From Erythrobacteraceae bacterium E2-1 Yellow Sea (GTDB lineage Bacteria > Pseudomonadota > Alphaproteobacteria > Sphingomonadales > Sphingomonadaceae), in the NCBI GenBank assembly GCA_014983025.1, contig JADCLP010000002.1:124001-188000 (forward strand): 64,000 nt of DNA. The letters are read 5' to 3'. The notes beneath the pieces are model-generated. The model was not told the origin of the DNA. It was given only the letters and a program-made list of their open reading frames with translations, and ran no database searches. Shown in pieces: positions 1 to 9,687 of the stretch. Made by a program: the position numbers and the translations under genes. Numbering within the stretch: the first letter of the stretch is position 1; each line of letters starts with the position of its first letter.

Positions 1-411
1 TTCGATGATCCCATCATGGTCATCGCCCAGTTCCAGCTCACGCGTGGAACACATCATGCCATTGGATTCGACCCCACGGATCGCGCTCTTGCGCAATTCC
101 ATCCCGTTCGATGGGACGACTGCGCCGGGCAGGCCCAGCACACCTTTCATCCCGGCGCGCGCATTAGGCGCACCACAGACGACCTGCAGCGGATCGCCTT
201 CACCAGTGTCCACGCTCAATACTTGCAACTTATCGGCATCGGGATGCGGCGCGGCGGTCAGCACCTTGGCCACGCGAAAACCAGCCAGCTTTTCAGCCGG
301 GTCTTCCACCCCTTCCACTTCCAAGCCGATGGCGTTCAGCGCAGCAGCGATTTCCGCTGCTGAAGCCTGCGTATCGAGAAAGTGCTTCAACCATTCGAGA
401 GAGAATTTCAT
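1..411 (-). CDS. pheT: Phenylalanine--tRNA ligase beta subunit, N-terminal part (cut by window edge)
   Basis: Beta subunit of the cytoplasmic alpha2-beta2 enzyme that charges tRNA-Phe. Only the first 137 codons lie in the window; the frame runs open off the left edge. It begins [13 protein letters not shown] and continues into the tRNA-binding (EMAP-like) domain, with the typical stretches [18 protein letters not shown] and [12 protein letters not shown]. The ATG at 411 overlaps the pheS stop codon as ATGA, so the two are translationally coupled, as is usual for pheST. The family identity is clear; nothing can be said about the rest of the protein. Confidence 0.96.
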   Translation of the reverse strand, partial: MKFSLEWLKHFLDTQASAAEIAAALNAIGLEVEGVEDPAEKLAGFRVAKVLTAAPHPDADKLQVLSVDTGEGDPLQVVCGAPNARAGMKGVLGLPGAVVPSNGMELRKSAIRGVESNGMMCSTRELELGDDHDGIIE

Positions 412-1514
412 GGCCGTGCCCCCACACCTGCGGAAAGCGTCGGCTGGTCAAACGGGCTGAAGCCGTAATGCTGCAGCCAGCGCACATCGCCATCGAAGAA
501 GGCGCGCAAATCATCCATCCCATATTTCAGCATGGCCAGACGGTCGACGCCCACACCAAAGGCAAAGCCCTGCCACTGGTCCGCATCAAGGCCCGCAAAT
601 TCAATTACCCGGCGGTTGACCATGCCGCTGCCCAGCAGCTCCATCCAGTCATGACCAGGATCATCGCCCGATCCGCCCACAACACGGCGGCCATTTTCCT
701 TGGCATAGCCAACATCCACCTCGACACTGGGTTCAGTGAAGGGGAAATAGCTGGGGCGCAGGCGGAGCACGATGTCGTCCCGCTCAAAGAATGCCTTGAG
801 GAAAGTTTCCAGCGTCCATTTCAAATGGCCCAGGTGAATATCCCGGTCGATCACCAGACCTTCGACCTGGTGGAACATTGGCGTATGCGTTGCATCGCTA
901 TCGCTGCGATAAACGCGGCCCGGCGCGATGATGCGGATCGGCGCACCCTGTTCTTTCATACTGCGAATCTGGACGGGCGAGGTGTGCGTACGCAGCAACA
1001 TACGGTGCCCGTCTTGGGTATTATCGCTTTCTGGAAAGTAGAACGTGTCATGCATGGCACGGGCAGGATGGCTTTCATCCATGTTGAGTGCGGTGAAATT
1101 GTGCCAATCATCCTCGATTTCCGGGCCGGTCGCGACCGCGAATCCAAGATCGGCGAATATCTCGGCCAGTTCGTCCATAACCTGGCTGACGGGATGAACA
1201 GTGCCGCGCGGCGCGTCAGGCGCAGGCAAGGTCAGGTCCAGTCGTTCCTTGGCCAGTTGAACGGCCAATGCCTCTTCCTCAAGCGCCGCCCTTTTCGCCT
1301 CGATTGCATCAGCCACTTCAGCCCGAACAGCCTGGATCGCAGGTGCCGCTTGCTGACGTTCGTCCGGGTGCATCTGTCCCAGCGACTTCAGGGCGAGACT
1401 GATCCAGCCCTTCTTGCCCAGCGCATCCACGCGCTGTTCGTCCAATGCGTCAAGCGTGCTGGCCGCTGCGATCGCGGCCAGTGCATTATCTTTTTGTGTC
1501 GTCAATTCGGTCAT
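408..1514 (-). CDS. pheS: Phenylalanine--tRNA ligase alpha subunit
   Basis: Catalytic subunit of phenylalanyl-tRNA synthetase, 368 aa, a normal length for alphaproteobacteria. It is a class II synthetase: an N-terminal coiled coil (about residues 1-85), then motif 2 around [17 protein letters not shown] followed by VEGLVIDRD, and a C-terminal motif 3 region [14 protein letters not shown]. The ATG start gives [10 protein letters not shown]. It overlaps pheT by four bases (ATGA). Upstream on the same strand lies an AraC-type gene rather than rplT, so the usual rpmI-rplT-pheS-pheT order is interrupted and pheS probably has its own promoter in the 85-base gap. Confidence 0.97.
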   Translation of the reverse strand: MTELTTQKDNALAAIAAASTLDALDEQRVDALGKKGWISLALKSLGQMHPDERQQAAPAIQAVRAEVADAIEAKRAALEEEALAVQLAKERLDLTLPAPDAPRGTVHPVSQVMDELAEIFADLGFAVATGPEIEDDWHNFTALNMDESHPARAMHDTFYFPESDNTQDGHRMLLRTHTSPVQIRSMKEQGAPIRIIAPGRVYRSDSDATHTPMFHQVEGLVIDRDIHLGHLKWTLETFLKAFFERDDIVLRLRPSYFPFTEPSVEVDVGYAKENGRRVVGGSGDDPGHDWMELLGSGMVNRRVIEFAGLDADQWQGFAFGVGVDRLAMLKYGMDDLRAFFDGDVRWLQHYGFSPFDQPTLSAGVGARP

Positions 1515-1599
1515 GGTGCCAATTTCTTTAACTCAAGCGCGCGCGCTAGCGTCAAATGGCCGCCAAGGCAAAGTGGCATTTGCCGAAATCTGCCCGTGT

Positions 1600-2511
1600 T
1601 CAGTCTGGCATATCCAGCGTTTGCGCAGCCGAGCCCCAGATACGCGCGCGCGCTTCCATAAATGATTTCAGGATCGGGTAATCCAAGGCGGCATATTCGC
1701 TGGGATTCATGGTCATGAATTCGTGGAATTCACGCGTGAACTGGGCCTGATCGTGGTAATCAGCATCCATCACTTCTGTCCACTTCTTGCCGCGATGGAG
1801 CATATAGCTCGCCAGACTGCGCATGAAACGCTGGCGCCGCATCAACAGCTTGGGTGGAAATCCAAAGTAACGGCGGCAAATCCGTTCCAGCGTCCGCACG
1901 CTCATCCCCACATTATCGGCAAACTCCGATACATTGGTCACGCCGACATCGAACAGGCTGCGATGCACACGCAAGATCTTTTGCTCATCGCGATTGGGCT
2001 TCATCAAATCGCGCATCGTGGAAAGGATGACCTGATATTGGTCTTCGTCGCTCAAGTGATCATCGCATAATGGATCACACATGCTGACAAATTGCGAAAA
2101 TGCCGGGTGTGTTTCGCCGTTCGTCACCAGATTAGTCAGCCTCTGCGCCTCCACATCCATAAATCGTGCCCAACCCAACGGCAGGAAGCCAACCCCCCAC
2201 ATGCGCGTGGGGCCCAGCTCAAACCGCACCGGCAAAGAACTGGGGCCGGTCGCCGTGAAACGCGCGCCTGAAGTATTGGATGCGCCTGGGATTTCAGCCT
2301 GGGGACAGCTGCCTGCAAAAAAACGGATGTTGGCCCATTCTGGTTGCAGGTAATCATGCACGGTCCCGTCACCCTGGACAGATAACTCAAGCTTATAGAA
2401 TGTGGTAAAGCAGCCTTCAAACTCCTGCGGCGGAGCATAAAAGCGACTGCGGACCCGATATTCTTGTTCTGTGCCGTTCCACGCGGCTTCATCCCCAGAC
2501 ATACCGTCCAT
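1600..2511 (-). CDS. AraC-family transcriptional regulator
   Basis: 303-aa regulator with a C-terminal AraC/XylS helix-turn-helix domain (about residues 190-285). The second helix-turn-helix reads YHDQAQFTREF and is followed by the family's typical MNPSEYA. The N-terminal 180 residues look like the sensor domain of sphingomonad AraC proteins and give no ligand clue. It shares its architecture with the gene at 4603-5592, so the two are probably distant paralogues. It sits between rplT and pheS, transcribed in the same direction, behind the rplT terminator. ATG at 2511; an in-frame ATG at 2502 is also possible. Target genes are unknown. Confidence 0.88.
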   Translation of the reverse strand: MDGMSGDEAAWNGTEQEYRVRSRFYAPPQEFEGCFTTFYKLELSVQGDGTVHDYLQPEWANIRFFAGSCPQAEIPGASNTSGARFTATGPSSLPVRFELGPTRMWGVGFLPLGWARFMDVEAQRLTNLVTNGETHPAFSQFVSMCDPLCDDHLSDEDQYQVILSTMRDLMKPNRDEQKILRVHRSLFDVGVTNVSEFADNVGMSVRTLERICRRYFGFPPKLLMRRQRFMRSLASYMLHRGKKWTEVMDADYHDQAQFTREFHEFMTMNPSEYAALDYPILKSFMEARARIWGSAAQTLDMPD

Positions 2512-2540
2512 TTGCCTTATTTGACGGATTGTTACAAATG

Positions 2541-2570
2541 AAAAGGCGCCGGAGATCGCTCTCCGACGCC
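2541..2570 (-). terminator. Rho-independent terminator after rplT
   Basis: On the minus strand GGCGTCGGAGA - gcga - TCTCCGGCGCC forms a stem with one mismatch and is followed directly by TTTTC. It lies 25 bases after the rplT stop and ends the rpmI-rplT transcript before the AraC gene. Confidence 0.85.
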
Positions 2571-2595
2571 CTGAAATTCTCTAACCGAGATGGTG

Positions 2596-2955
2596 TCAGG
2601 CGGGCAGAGCTGCCTTTGCCTGTGCGATCACAGCCTTGAAGGCACCGCCTTCATTCATGGCCAGATCCGCCATCACCTTGCGGTCCAATTCAATGCCGGC
2701 CAGCTTGGCGCCATGCATGAACTGCGAATAGGTGAGGCCTTCTGCGCGAACAGCAGCGTTGATACGCTGGATCCACAGCGCGCGGAAATTGCGCTTTTTG
2801 ATCTTGCGATCGCGGTATGCATACTGGCCAGCCTTTTCGACGGCCTGACGCGCGACGCGAATGGTGTTCTTGCGACGACCGCGATAGCCCTTGGCTTGGT
2901 CTAACAGCCGCTTGTGCTTCTGGCGTGTGGTCACGCCGCGTTTAATGCGAGGCAT
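2596..2955 (-). CDS. rplT: 50S ribosomal protein L20
   Basis: L20 binds 23S rRNA early in assembly of the large subunit. 119 aa, the usual length, with the family start [16 protein letters not shown] and a strongly basic N-terminal half ([18 protein letters not shown]). A good Shine-Dalgarno sequence, AAGGAG, lies upstream of ATG 2955. It follows rpmI by 23 bases and is co-transcribed with it. A terminator follows. infC, the usual first gene of this operon, is not next to it here. Confidence 0.98.
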   Translation of the reverse strand: MPRIKRGVTTRQKHKRLLDQAKGYRGRRKNTIRVARQAVEKAGQYAYRDRKIKKRNFRALWIQRINAAVRAEGLTYSQFMHGAKLAGIELDRKVMADLAMNEGGAFKAVIAQAKAALPA

Positions 2956-2978
2956 ATCAGTTTCTCCTTAGATCGCGA

Positions 2979-3182
2979 TCAATCGAGCCCGTAGGGGGCC
3001 CATTTCTTCACTGTCTTGCTGTCAGCTTCTGACAGAACAGTGGTGCCGCGGTTCTGGCGGATATACTTCGCATTGTGGCTGATCAGGCGGTGACGCTTGC
3101 CAGCGACGCCGTGCTTGACCTTGCCGGTTGCGGTGAGCTTGAAGCGTTTCTTCACACCGCTCTTGGTCTTCAGCTTGGGCAT
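2979..3182 (-). CDS. rpmI: 50S ribosomal protein L35
   Basis: L35, 67 aa, basic, beginning [17 protein letters not shown] and ending in KKWAPYGLD. The reading frame also has an ATG two codons upstream at 3188, but the Shine-Dalgarno sequence AAAGGAG abuts that ATG directly. It is six bases from the ATG at 3182, which also gives the universal N-terminus of the family, so 3182 is the chosen start. First gene of the rpmI-rplT transcript. Confidence 0.97.
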   Translation of the reverse strand: MPKLKTKSGVKKRFKLTATGKVKHGVAGKRHRLISHNAKYIRQNRGTTVLSEADSKTVKKWAPYGLD

Positions 3183-3271
3183 TTTCATCTCCTTTGCAGA
3201 GACACGTCCAACCAGCCCTGGCAGCCCTTGTCGCCAGGCCGGCAGCTTGATTCGTGTCGTTGAAGCGCGCG

Positions 3272-3300
3272 CATCTAGTGCGGAAGGGTGTGAAAGGCAA
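3272..3300 (-). promoter_or_regulatory. Candidate sigma-70 promoter of rpmI-rplT
   Basis: On the minus strand TTGCCT (3300-3295) and TAGATG (3277-3272) are separated by 17 bases and lie about 90 bases ahead of rpmI. The match to TTGACA/TATAAT is moderate; no transcription data back it. Confidence 0.45.
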
Positions 3301-3303
3301 GAC

Positions 3304-3690
3304 TCAAGCAGAAAATGGGCAGCAGCCCGTTTCAGTCAACCAGCGGTTGAAATCGCCATGCACGATTGGTTCTGCGCATTCTGGCAACTGAGCTCGCCAC
3401 AGATAAGCTTGCGCCTCATACCGATTGCCTGCTTCATCCACTATGATCTGGGTACGGCGATATTCAGCCCCCTCAAAGGCATCGACCACAGCCAGATCAA
3501 CATTGCCCATATCATGCAACATGCCGTGTACAACGCCCTGACCGGGCATCAAGGCCGGATACCAGCCTGCGGCATCTTCAATCGCATAGAGTTCACCGCG
3601 CGTTTGCGCTGCACGTCCTGCCCCCAATCCGGCCAGAAAGGGCCAGCGATCGGCGCCCTGCAGTAATACGCCGTAAAGAAATATCGGCAT
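3304..3690 (-). CDS. Gamma-glutamylcyclotransferase (AIG2-like) family protein
   Basis: 128-aa small cytoplasmic protein of the gamma-glutamylcyclotransferase-like fold. The N-terminal phosphate-binding loop reads FLYGVLL (the family has YGxL) and the probable general acid is the Glu in [12 protein letters not shown] at about residue 75. Members cleave gamma-glutamyl amides to 5-oxoproline; the true substrate here is unknown. The ATG at 3690 is preferred over the in-frame TTG at 3693. It begins four bases after the hisN stop in the same direction, so it is probably co-transcribed with hisN. Confidence 0.85.
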   Translation of the reverse strand: MPIFLYGVLLQGADRWPFLAGLGAGRAAQTRGELYAIEDAAGWYPALMPGQGVVHGMLHDMGNVDLAVVDAFEGAEYRRTQIIVDEAGNRYEAQAYLWRAQLPECAEPIVHGDFNRWLTETGCCPFSA

Positions 3691-3693
3691 CAA

Positions 3694-4503
3694 TCAGTGA
3701 TCATGGTGATGATGCCCGGTGGCATGGCCAGCATCATGCATCGCCTCCAGCACATCTTCCAGACGCGCTGGATCGCCAATCGCCAGCACTTCGCCACTGC
3801 TATCGGCATTCAATGGTTCACCATTCCAATCGCACATGACACACCCCGCGCCCTCAACTACGGGCACCAATGCGGCGAAATCGTGCAATTTCAGTCCCGC
3901 CTCACAGACCAGATCGACATGGCCGGAAGCGACAAGACCGTAATTGTAGCAATCGCCGCCATATATGATTTTGCGTTCTGCAACTGCGCCCGCCAGGCGC
4001 ATGAAGGGTTCAACCTGCTGGCCAGAGAACAGATGTGGGCTGGTAGTGGCCAAAACCGCGTCTGACAGTTCACGGCATGCCGCACCATGCACCTTGCGCC
4101 CGTTAAACGTGGTGCCTTCACCCATAATGCCAAGCCACCGTTCCTTAAGGATCGGCTGATCAATCACACCCAGCACCGGCCAGCCATCTTCCAACAGGGC
4201 AATCAGAGTTCCAAAAATGGGCCGTCCTGCGATAAAGCTGGTAGTGCCATCAATAGGATCGAGTACCCATTGTCGCCCAGCACCGGGATTACGATTACCA
4301 TATTCCTCGCCAATGATCCCATCATCAGGATAATCACGTTCAATAATCATGCGCATGGCCGCTTCTGCTGCACGATCAGCTTCTGTAACAAAAGTCCGAT
4401 CATCCTTTTCTTCTTGTGACCAATTGCCACGATAGAAGGGCATAATTGCTTGTCCGGCGGCATCAGCCAAACGTTTGACGCATTCAATATCGGCGTTATT
4501 CAT
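3694..4503 (-). CDS. hisN: Histidinol-phosphatase, inositol monophosphatase family
   Basis: 269-aa Mg-dependent phosphatase of the IMPase fold, probably removing phosphate from histidinol phosphate in histidine synthesis. Metal-binding motifs are GEEYG, WVLDPIDGTTSF and, near the C-terminus, LHDFAALVPVVEGAG. The GRPIFGTLIALL stretch is typical of the HisN subgroup. ATG 4503 is preferred to the upstream GTG at 4536. An oddity is the tail HDAGHATGHHHHDH, seven histidines in the last 14 residues, which could bind metal. Inositol-1-phosphatase activity is the alternative assignment. Confidence 0.88.
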   Translation of the reverse strand: MNNADIECVKRLADAAGQAIMPFYRGNWSQEEKDDRTFVTEADRAAEAAMRMIIERDYPDDGIIGEEYGNRNPGAGRQWVLDPIDGTTSFIAGRPIFGTLIALLEDGWPVLGVIDQPILKERWLGIMGEGTTFNGRKVHGAACRELSDAVLATTSPHLFSGQQVEPFMRLAGAVAERKIIYGGDCYNYGLVASGHVDLVCEAGLKLHDFAALVPVVEGAGCVMCDWNGEPLNADSSGEVLAIGDPARLEDVLEAMHDAGHATGHHHHDH

Positions 4504-4602
4504 GACAATTAGAGTATTTTCTATAATAGAGTACACAGGATCACTTGCGTTTCACACATTGAACGCGCGAATGGGGCAGGCGAAACTTGATCTGATAGCT
4601 GA

Positions 4603-5592
4603 ATGGCAAGCGATGACAATTCCTCTACGCACAATGGTGCGCTGCAGACCGCTTTGGGTCACACGCAGCAGGGGGAGCCATTATCAATTAATCGCGCCCC
4701 GGTTGAGGAACTGGCTCCATGGATCGCACGCATCTATGCCACTGATGTCCAGGCTGCTCCAAACCATGTGACACATTGTGGGTTTTGTTCCGATACGCCG
4801 ACACTGCGCGTCTTGTTCAAGGGGCAATGGACCGCAGAAACACGCGATGGGTACGGCCGCTACAAAAATTGCGCTCTGTTTTTCGGGCCGCAGACACGCA
4901 AAATGCCAATAAGTGTAAAGGGCAGCTTCGCAACGCTTGAAGTGGCGCTGAAGCCAGGCGCGCTGGTCAATCTAAAGGCGCCCAAGGTCACGGATACACT
5001 CGACCGGATTATACTGTATGACCATATCTATGGTAATTTCCCCTGGGGTACATCTGCACAGCTGATCGAATGGTTCGACCCGCAAGGCCCGCCCGAACGC
5101 TGGATGCGGGTGGCAGAAAAATTGATCACCCAACTGATCGGACTGCTCGGCAATGCAAGACCAGATCCGATTATAGAAAAATTTGACCGGGCCGCTTTTG
5201 CTGATCCCAATATGACGATCGGGGATTTCGCACGGGATCAAGGTGTGGAAGCTCGGCGCCTGGAACGCATGATCAAGCGTGCTTATGGCCAGTCGCCCAA
5301 ACAGGTCTTGCGCCGAGCGCGTGCACTGGACATGGCGGCCCAGCTGCGCGGCGTAGGTGATGAGGACGAGGGGGAAGAACTGGCGCTACGTTATTACGAT
5401 CAGTCACATATGATCCGCGACTTCACAAATTACTTCGGCATGACGCCACGACAATTCGTCAAGACGCCGCAACCCCTGATGACCATGACATTGGAGGCAC
5501 GCCAAGCCCGCCGGCTGGAAGTGCTCGGGCGACACGAGCCAGGTGATAAATTACCCTGGAGAAGTGAGCCGGGCGCTCAACCTGCGACTTAG
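4603..5592 (+). CDS. AraC-family transcriptional regulator
   Basis: 329-aa regulator with a C-terminal AraC helix-turn-helix domain (about residues 200-295). The first helix-turn-helix lies around [24 protein letters not shown] and the second around [22 protein letters not shown]. The N-terminal domain (to about residue 180) carries [13 protein letters not shown] and KPGALVNL, a layout shared with other sphingomonad AraC proteins. It is divergent from hisN and convergent with prs, whose last four bases it overlaps. Its target is unknown. Confidence 0.86.
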   Translation: MASDDNSSTHNGALQTALGHTQQGEPLSINRAPVEELAPWIARIYATDVQAAPNHVTHCGFCSDTPTLRVLFKGQWTAETRDGYGRYKNCALFFGPQTRKMPISVKGSFATLEVALKPGALVNLKAPKVTDTLDRIILYDHIYGNFPWGTSAQLIEWFDPQGPPERWMRVAEKLITQLIGLLGNARPDPIIEKFDRAAFADPNMTIGDFARDQGVEARRLERMIKRAYGQSPKQVLRRARALDMAAQLRGVGDEDEGEELALRYYDQSHMIRDFTNYFGMTPRQFVKTPQPLMTMTLEARQARRLEVLGRHEPGDKLPWRSEPGAQPAT

Positions 5593-6524
5593 TCGAACAG
5601 GCTGGAAACCGAAGATTCATCCGCGATACGGCGTACAGCCTCGCCAATCAGCGGGGCGATAGTCAGGACTCGGATCTTATCCGATTCCTGGCAGGCATCA
5701 GTGGGCTTGATACTGTCCGTAATAACCAGCTCTTTCAGCTTTGACCCGTTGACCCTTGCAACAGCACCACCCGAAAGCACGCCATGGGTGATATAGGCTG
5801 CAACGCTGGCAGCCCCCTGCTCCAGCAAAGCCTCTGCCGCGTTGCACAGCGTGCCACCCGAATCGACAATATCGTCAATCAGGATGCAATGACGCCCGGT
5901 GACATCCCCGATGATGTTCATCACTTCGCTTTCGCCAGGGCGATCACGGCGCTTGTCGACGATGGCCAGCGGTGCATTGTCCAAACGCTTGGCCAGGGCA
6001 CGCGCGCGCACAACGCCGCCAACGTCAGGTGAAACAACCATCAGGCTCTCTTCACCATAACGCGCTTGAATATCGGCTGCCATTACAGGCGCTGCATAAA
6101 GATTGTCTGTCGGGATATCGAAGAAACCCTGGATCTGCCCTGCATGCAAATCCACCGCCAGCACGCGATCTGCACCTGCTTCTGTAATCAGGTTTGCCAC
6201 CAGCTTGGCAGAAATAGGTGTCCTCGGGCCGGGTTTACGATCTTGCCTGGCATAGCCGAAATAGGGGACAACTGCCGTGATCCGCTTGGCCGATGCGCGT
6301 TTCAGCGCATCGATGCAAATCAACAATTCCATCAAATTGTCATTGGCTGGAAAGCTGGTGGGCTGCACCAGGAACACATCTTCGCCACGCACATTCTCAT
6401 GGATTTCGACGAAAATCTCTTCATCTGCGAATCGGCGAACACTGGCGTCCGTCAGCGGCAATTCCAGATAAGCGGCAATTGCCCGTGCGAGCGGCATGTT
6501 CGAATTGCCGGACATGATCTTCAT
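5589..6524 (-). CDS. prs: Ribose-phosphate pyrophosphokinase
   Basis: Makes phosphoribosyl pyrophosphate from ribose 5-phosphate and ATP for nucleotide, histidine and tryptophan synthesis. 311 aa, the standard length. Signatures are [20 protein letters not shown], the flexible catalytic loop [13 protein letters not shown] and the PRPP-binding loop [14 protein letters not shown]. The ATG at 6524 (MKIMSGNSN) is chosen over an in-frame TTG at 6539 because it matches the family N-terminus. It stands alone between a convergent AraC gene and glpX. Confidence 0.97.
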   Translation of the reverse strand: MKIMSGNSNMPLARAIAAYLELPLTDASVRRFADEEIFVEIHENVRGEDVFLVQPTSFPANDNLMELLICIDALKRASAKRITAVVPYFGYARQDRKPGPRTPISAKLVANLITEAGADRVLAVDLHAGQIQGFFDIPTDNLYAAPVMAADIQARYGEESLMVVSPDVGGVVRARALAKRLDNAPLAIVDKRRDRPGESEVMNIIGDVTGRHCILIDDIVDSGGTLCNAAEALLEQGAASVAAYITHGVLSGGAVARVNGSKLKELVITDSIKPTDACQESDKIRVLTIAPLIGEAVRRIADESSVSSLFD

Positions 6525-6638
6525 GTTGCGAATCCCCAATGCAGATATTGTGCCTCGCCTAGACGAGAGTCATGCAAATGCAACAGGGCGCGCTGCACTG
6601 TTTTCCAATGTTTCTTGGCTGACGGGCGTGATTACCCT

Positions 6639-7634
6639 TTATCCCAGCCTATGCTCACCCTTAATCCAGCGCACGGTGCCGCTGGAGGCGCGCATGACGA
6701 CACTTTCCGTTGTCATCAGGCCGCCGCGCTTGCGCTTTACACCTTCCAAGAGAGAGCCTGAGGTCACACCAGTTGCGGCAAAGATGCAGTCACCCTTGGC
6801 CAGATCTTCCAACTTGTAGATGCGATCGAGATCGGTGATGCCCCATTTACGCGCGCGCGCTTTCTCATCATCATTGCGAAACACCAGCCGTCCATTGAAC
6901 TGGCCGCCAACACAGCGCAATGCAGCTGCCGCTAGCACACCTTCCGGTGCGCCGCCCTGGCCCATGTACATGTCAATCGTGGTATCTTCATCTGTCACTG
7001 CTATCACGCCCGCAACGTCACCATCACCGATCAGCACAACGCCGCAGCCCAGGCCACGCAACTCGGCGATCAATTCAGCATGCCGTGGGCGATCGAGCAC
7101 ACAAACGATGATTTCGTGTGGCTCCACGCCCTTGGCCGCAGCCACCGACTTCACGTTTTCCGTAGGGCTCTTGGCCAGATCAATAATGCCTTCGGGATAG
7201 CCCGGACCAACCGCCAGCTTATCCATATAGACATCAGGTGCATTGAGCAGGCAGCCTTCTTCCGCTGCCGCCAGTACTGCAAGAGCATTGGGCCCCGCCT
7301 TGGCGGTGATGGTGGTGCCTTCCAGCGGATCAAGGGCGATATCTATCTTGGGACCCTTGCCAGGAGCACCGCCGACCTTTTCCCCGATATAAAGCATGGG
7401 CGCTTCGTCCCGCTCCCCTTCACCGATCACAACAGTGCCGTCCATATAGAGATCGTCGAAGGCACGGCGCATGGCCTCAACCGCAGCAGCATCAGCCGCC
7501 TTTTCATCCCCCCGACCGATCAATTGCGATGCAGCGACGGCGGCGGCTTCGGTCACACGGACCATTTCCAGCACCAACATACGGTCGAGCGCATCAGCGG
7601 GTTTGGGTTTTTTTGCCAAAATATCGGTGTTCAT
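6639..7634 (-). CDS. glpX: Class II fructose-1,6-bisphosphatase
   Basis: Gluconeogenic hydrolysis of fructose 1,6-bisphosphate to fructose 6-phosphate. 331 aa with the GlpX motifs GEGERDEAPMLYIGE, ALDPLEGTT and a C-terminal FAATGVTSGSLLEGV. The ATG at 7634 (MNTDILAKKPKP) gives the usual family length; the frame continues upstream through a cysteine-rich stretch that is not expected in the protein. It lies downstream of hom on the same strand, but a gene on the opposite strand separates them. Confidence 0.96.
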   Translation of the reverse strand: MNTDILAKKPKPADALDRMLVLEMVRVTEAAAVAASQLIGRGDEKAADAAAVEAMRRAFDDLYMDGTVVIGEGERDEAPMLYIGEKVGGAPGKGPKIDIALDPLEGTTITAKAGPNALAVLAAAEEGCLLNAPDVYMDKLAVGPGYPEGIIDLAKSPTENVKSVAAAKGVEPHEIIVCVLDRPRHAELIAELRGLGCGVVLIGDGDVAGVIAVTDEDTTIDMYMGQGGAPEGVLAAAALRCVGGQFNGRLVFRNDDEKARARKWGITDLDRIYKLEDLAKGDCIFAATGVTSGSLLEGVKRKRGGLMTTESVVMRASSGTVRWIKGEHRLG

Positions 7635-7691
7635 GGGTAATTCAGTCCCCGCAGTGAGTTTGGGCGGTCGCTTAGACAAAAGGAGGTGGAC

Positions 7692-8279
7692 TTGTCGAGC
7701 ATTGCAGCACCGGCAATCCGCAGAACCAGTATTATTTGGGTCAGTCTGTTCATCTTGACGGGCCAGCAATTGGCCGCACAAGCTGACAGCGCCGCGACAG
7801 TTGAGGGCGCGCTGGCAGAAGCGCGCAATCTATATGGCCCCCCACCACCAATGGAAGATTGTTCGAATGAGCAGGAGGCAGCGATATTATCCGGCGAAAT
7901 CATCGTTTGCCGCCGCAAGAAAGATGACAGAGAATTCCGCACACTGCCTTCAGACAAGGCGCAATCACGCTATGCCCGCGAAACGATGAATAGAGGCAGC
8001 CCGCAAACACCCGATGTTGCAGGCGGTGGTATATTCAAGGGTGAACCGACCGTGGGCAGCCTGTGCATTCCAGGCCTGCAGAAATGCCCGCCACCGCCAG
8101 CCATTATCGTCGATTTTGAAGCCCTGCCTGTTGCGCCACCCGGTTCAGATGCAGACCGCATTGCACGGGGTCTGCCGCCACTGGGTGATGATGGCAGGAT
8201 TACAGAAAGTGAATTGGGGCTGCCTGACCCCGAAAAATTCAGTCCGGAAGAAGCGGCAGAGCCAGAGGGGCGGAAGTAA
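7692..8279 (+). CDS. Exported proline-rich protein of unknown function
   Basis: Not recognised. About 195 aa, with a likely signal peptide (hydrophobic IIWVSLFILTGQQLAAQA, cleavage after AQA) and then a polar, proline-rich body with several PPPP runs and four cysteines (CSNEQ, VCRR, LCIPGLQKC). The start is decided by the Shine-Dalgarno sequence AGGAGG at 7681-7686: a GTG at 7686 would overlap it, while the in-frame TTG at 7692 is five bases away. Its 3' end overlaps the convergent hom gene by 41 bases. A periplasmic role is inferred from the signal peptide only. Confidence 0.72.
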   Translation: MSSIAAPAIRRTSIIWVSLFILTGQQLAAQADSAATVEGALAEARNLYGPPPPMEDCSNEQEAAILSGEIIVCRRKKDDREFRTLPSDKAQSRYARETMNRGSPQTPDVAGGGIFKGEPTVGSLCIPGLQKCPPPPAIIVDFEALPVAPPGSDADRIARGLPPLGDDGRITESELGLPDPEKFSPEEAAEPEGRK

Positions 8280-9564
8280 GACTGTCAGACCCTTCCAGCA
8301 GGGCCAGAGCATCGCGCACGGCCCGCTCAGGCCCTTCGTGCGTGACCATGGCGACCAACACCTCTGCCCCGGCATCTCCGCGCCCTTTCTGGATCAGGCT
8401 TTCTATCGAAACACCTGCATCACGCATGGCTGCGGTAATTTCAGCCAGCACGCCGGGGCGATCAGCCACGGTGAAACGCAGATAGGTCCGTTCCAACCTG
8501 TGACCAGGTTCCGTGGGGGGCAAGGGGTCAAGCCGCGAAACAGGGATAGAAAAAGGTGCCCCCACTTCATCGCGGGCAATATCGATAAGGTCAGCTACCA
8601 CCGCACTAGCAGTCGGGCCATCCCCGGCGCCAGCGCCCTGAAACAGCAAACGTCCGGAGAAATTGCCTTCCGCCACCACGGCATTGGTCGGGCCATCAAC
8701 CCGGCTTAAGGGATGATCTTTCGAAACCAGACAGGGCCGAACGCGCTGCAACAGAGTCGCGCCGCCGCCTTCACCTTCTTCAACATCGGCCATTGCAATC
8801 AGACGAATGACGTAACCCAGTATATCAGCCTGAGCGATATCTGCCGCCTGCACACGTGTGATGCCGGTAACGCGCACAGAATCGAAATCCAGCTTCGCCC
8901 CGAATCCGATTGCGGCAAGGATCGCCAGCTTATGCGCTGCGTCCACGCCTTCAATATCGAAGCTGGGGTCTGCTTCAGCATATCCAAGTTGCTGCGCATC
9001 TTTCAGGACATCGGCAAAATCGGCGCCTGTCTCCTCCATCTTGGACAGGATATAATTGCATGTGCCGTTGAGAATGCCATAGATTCGTTCGATCGCATTT
9101 GCGGCAGTGCCTTCCCGCAGCCCTTTCACCACGGGAATGCCGCCAGCCACAGCAGCTTCAAACTTCAAAGCCACATCACGCGCTTCTGCCAACTCTGCCA
9201 AAGCCAGTCCGTGATGTGCGATCATCGCCTTGTTCGCAGTGACCAGGGGTTTGCCACTTTGCAAGGCTTTGCGCGCCAGATTCAGGGCCGGACCATCTGA
9301 ACCACCGACCAGTTCCACAACCACATCCACATCATCACGATGCGCCATGGCTGTCATGTCATCTTCCCACGCAAACCGCGCAAGATCGACGCCGCGATCC
9401 TTGCTGCGGTCACGCGCGCTGACGGCCACCACCTGCAATTCACGCCCAGCGCGTGCGGTCAACAAATCCCGATTGGTGTCGAGCAGGCGTATGACCCCGA
9501 CACCCACCGTGCCCAAGCCTGCCAGCGCGATCCGCAGCGGCGGTGCCGCCTGTTCTACACCCAT
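8239..9564 (-). CDS. hom: Homoserine dehydrogenase
   Basis: NAD(P)H-dependent reduction of aspartate semialdehyde to homoserine for threonine and methionine. 441 aa: an N-terminal Rossmann domain (IALAGLGTVGVGVI), the catalytic domain (FEAAVAGGIPVVKGLREG, then GILNGTCNYILSKM) and a C-terminal ACT domain (TVADRPGVLAEITAAMRDAGVSIESLIQ, about residues 355-430). The ACT domain suggests feedback inhibition by threonine, as in the long form of the enzyme. ATG at 9564; an adjacent GTG at 9567 is the alternative. Confidence 0.97.
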   Translation of the reverse strand: MGVEQAAPPLRIALAGLGTVGVGVIRLLDTNRDLLTARAGRELQVVAVSARDRSKDRGVDLARFAWEDDMTAMAHRDDVDVVVELVGGSDGPALNLARKALQSGKPLVTANKAMIAHHGLALAELAEARDVALKFEAAVAGGIPVVKGLREGTAANAIERIYGILNGTCNYILSKMEETGADFADVLKDAQQLGYAEADPSFDIEGVDAAHKLAILAAIGFGAKLDFDSVRVTGITRVQAADIAQADILGYVIRLIAMADVEEGEGGGATLLQRVRPCLVSKDHPLSRVDGPTNAVVAEGNFSGRLLFQGAGAGDGPTASAVVADLIDIARDEVGAPFSIPVSRLDPLPPTEPGHRLERTYLRFTVADRPGVLAEITAAMRDAGVSIESLIQKGRGDAGAEVLVAMVTHEGPERAVRDALALLEGSDSLTSAPLALPLLPD

Positions 9565-9687
9565 CACTATCTCCAGAGAATCAGTCGAGCGCCCCCTAGC
9601 GCGATGGATAGGGGTGGGGGAACCACTTTGTCTTTTGCCGAAACTAAAAAGCCTTTCGGCCAGGTTCTCAAATTTCCTGAAACCAGA

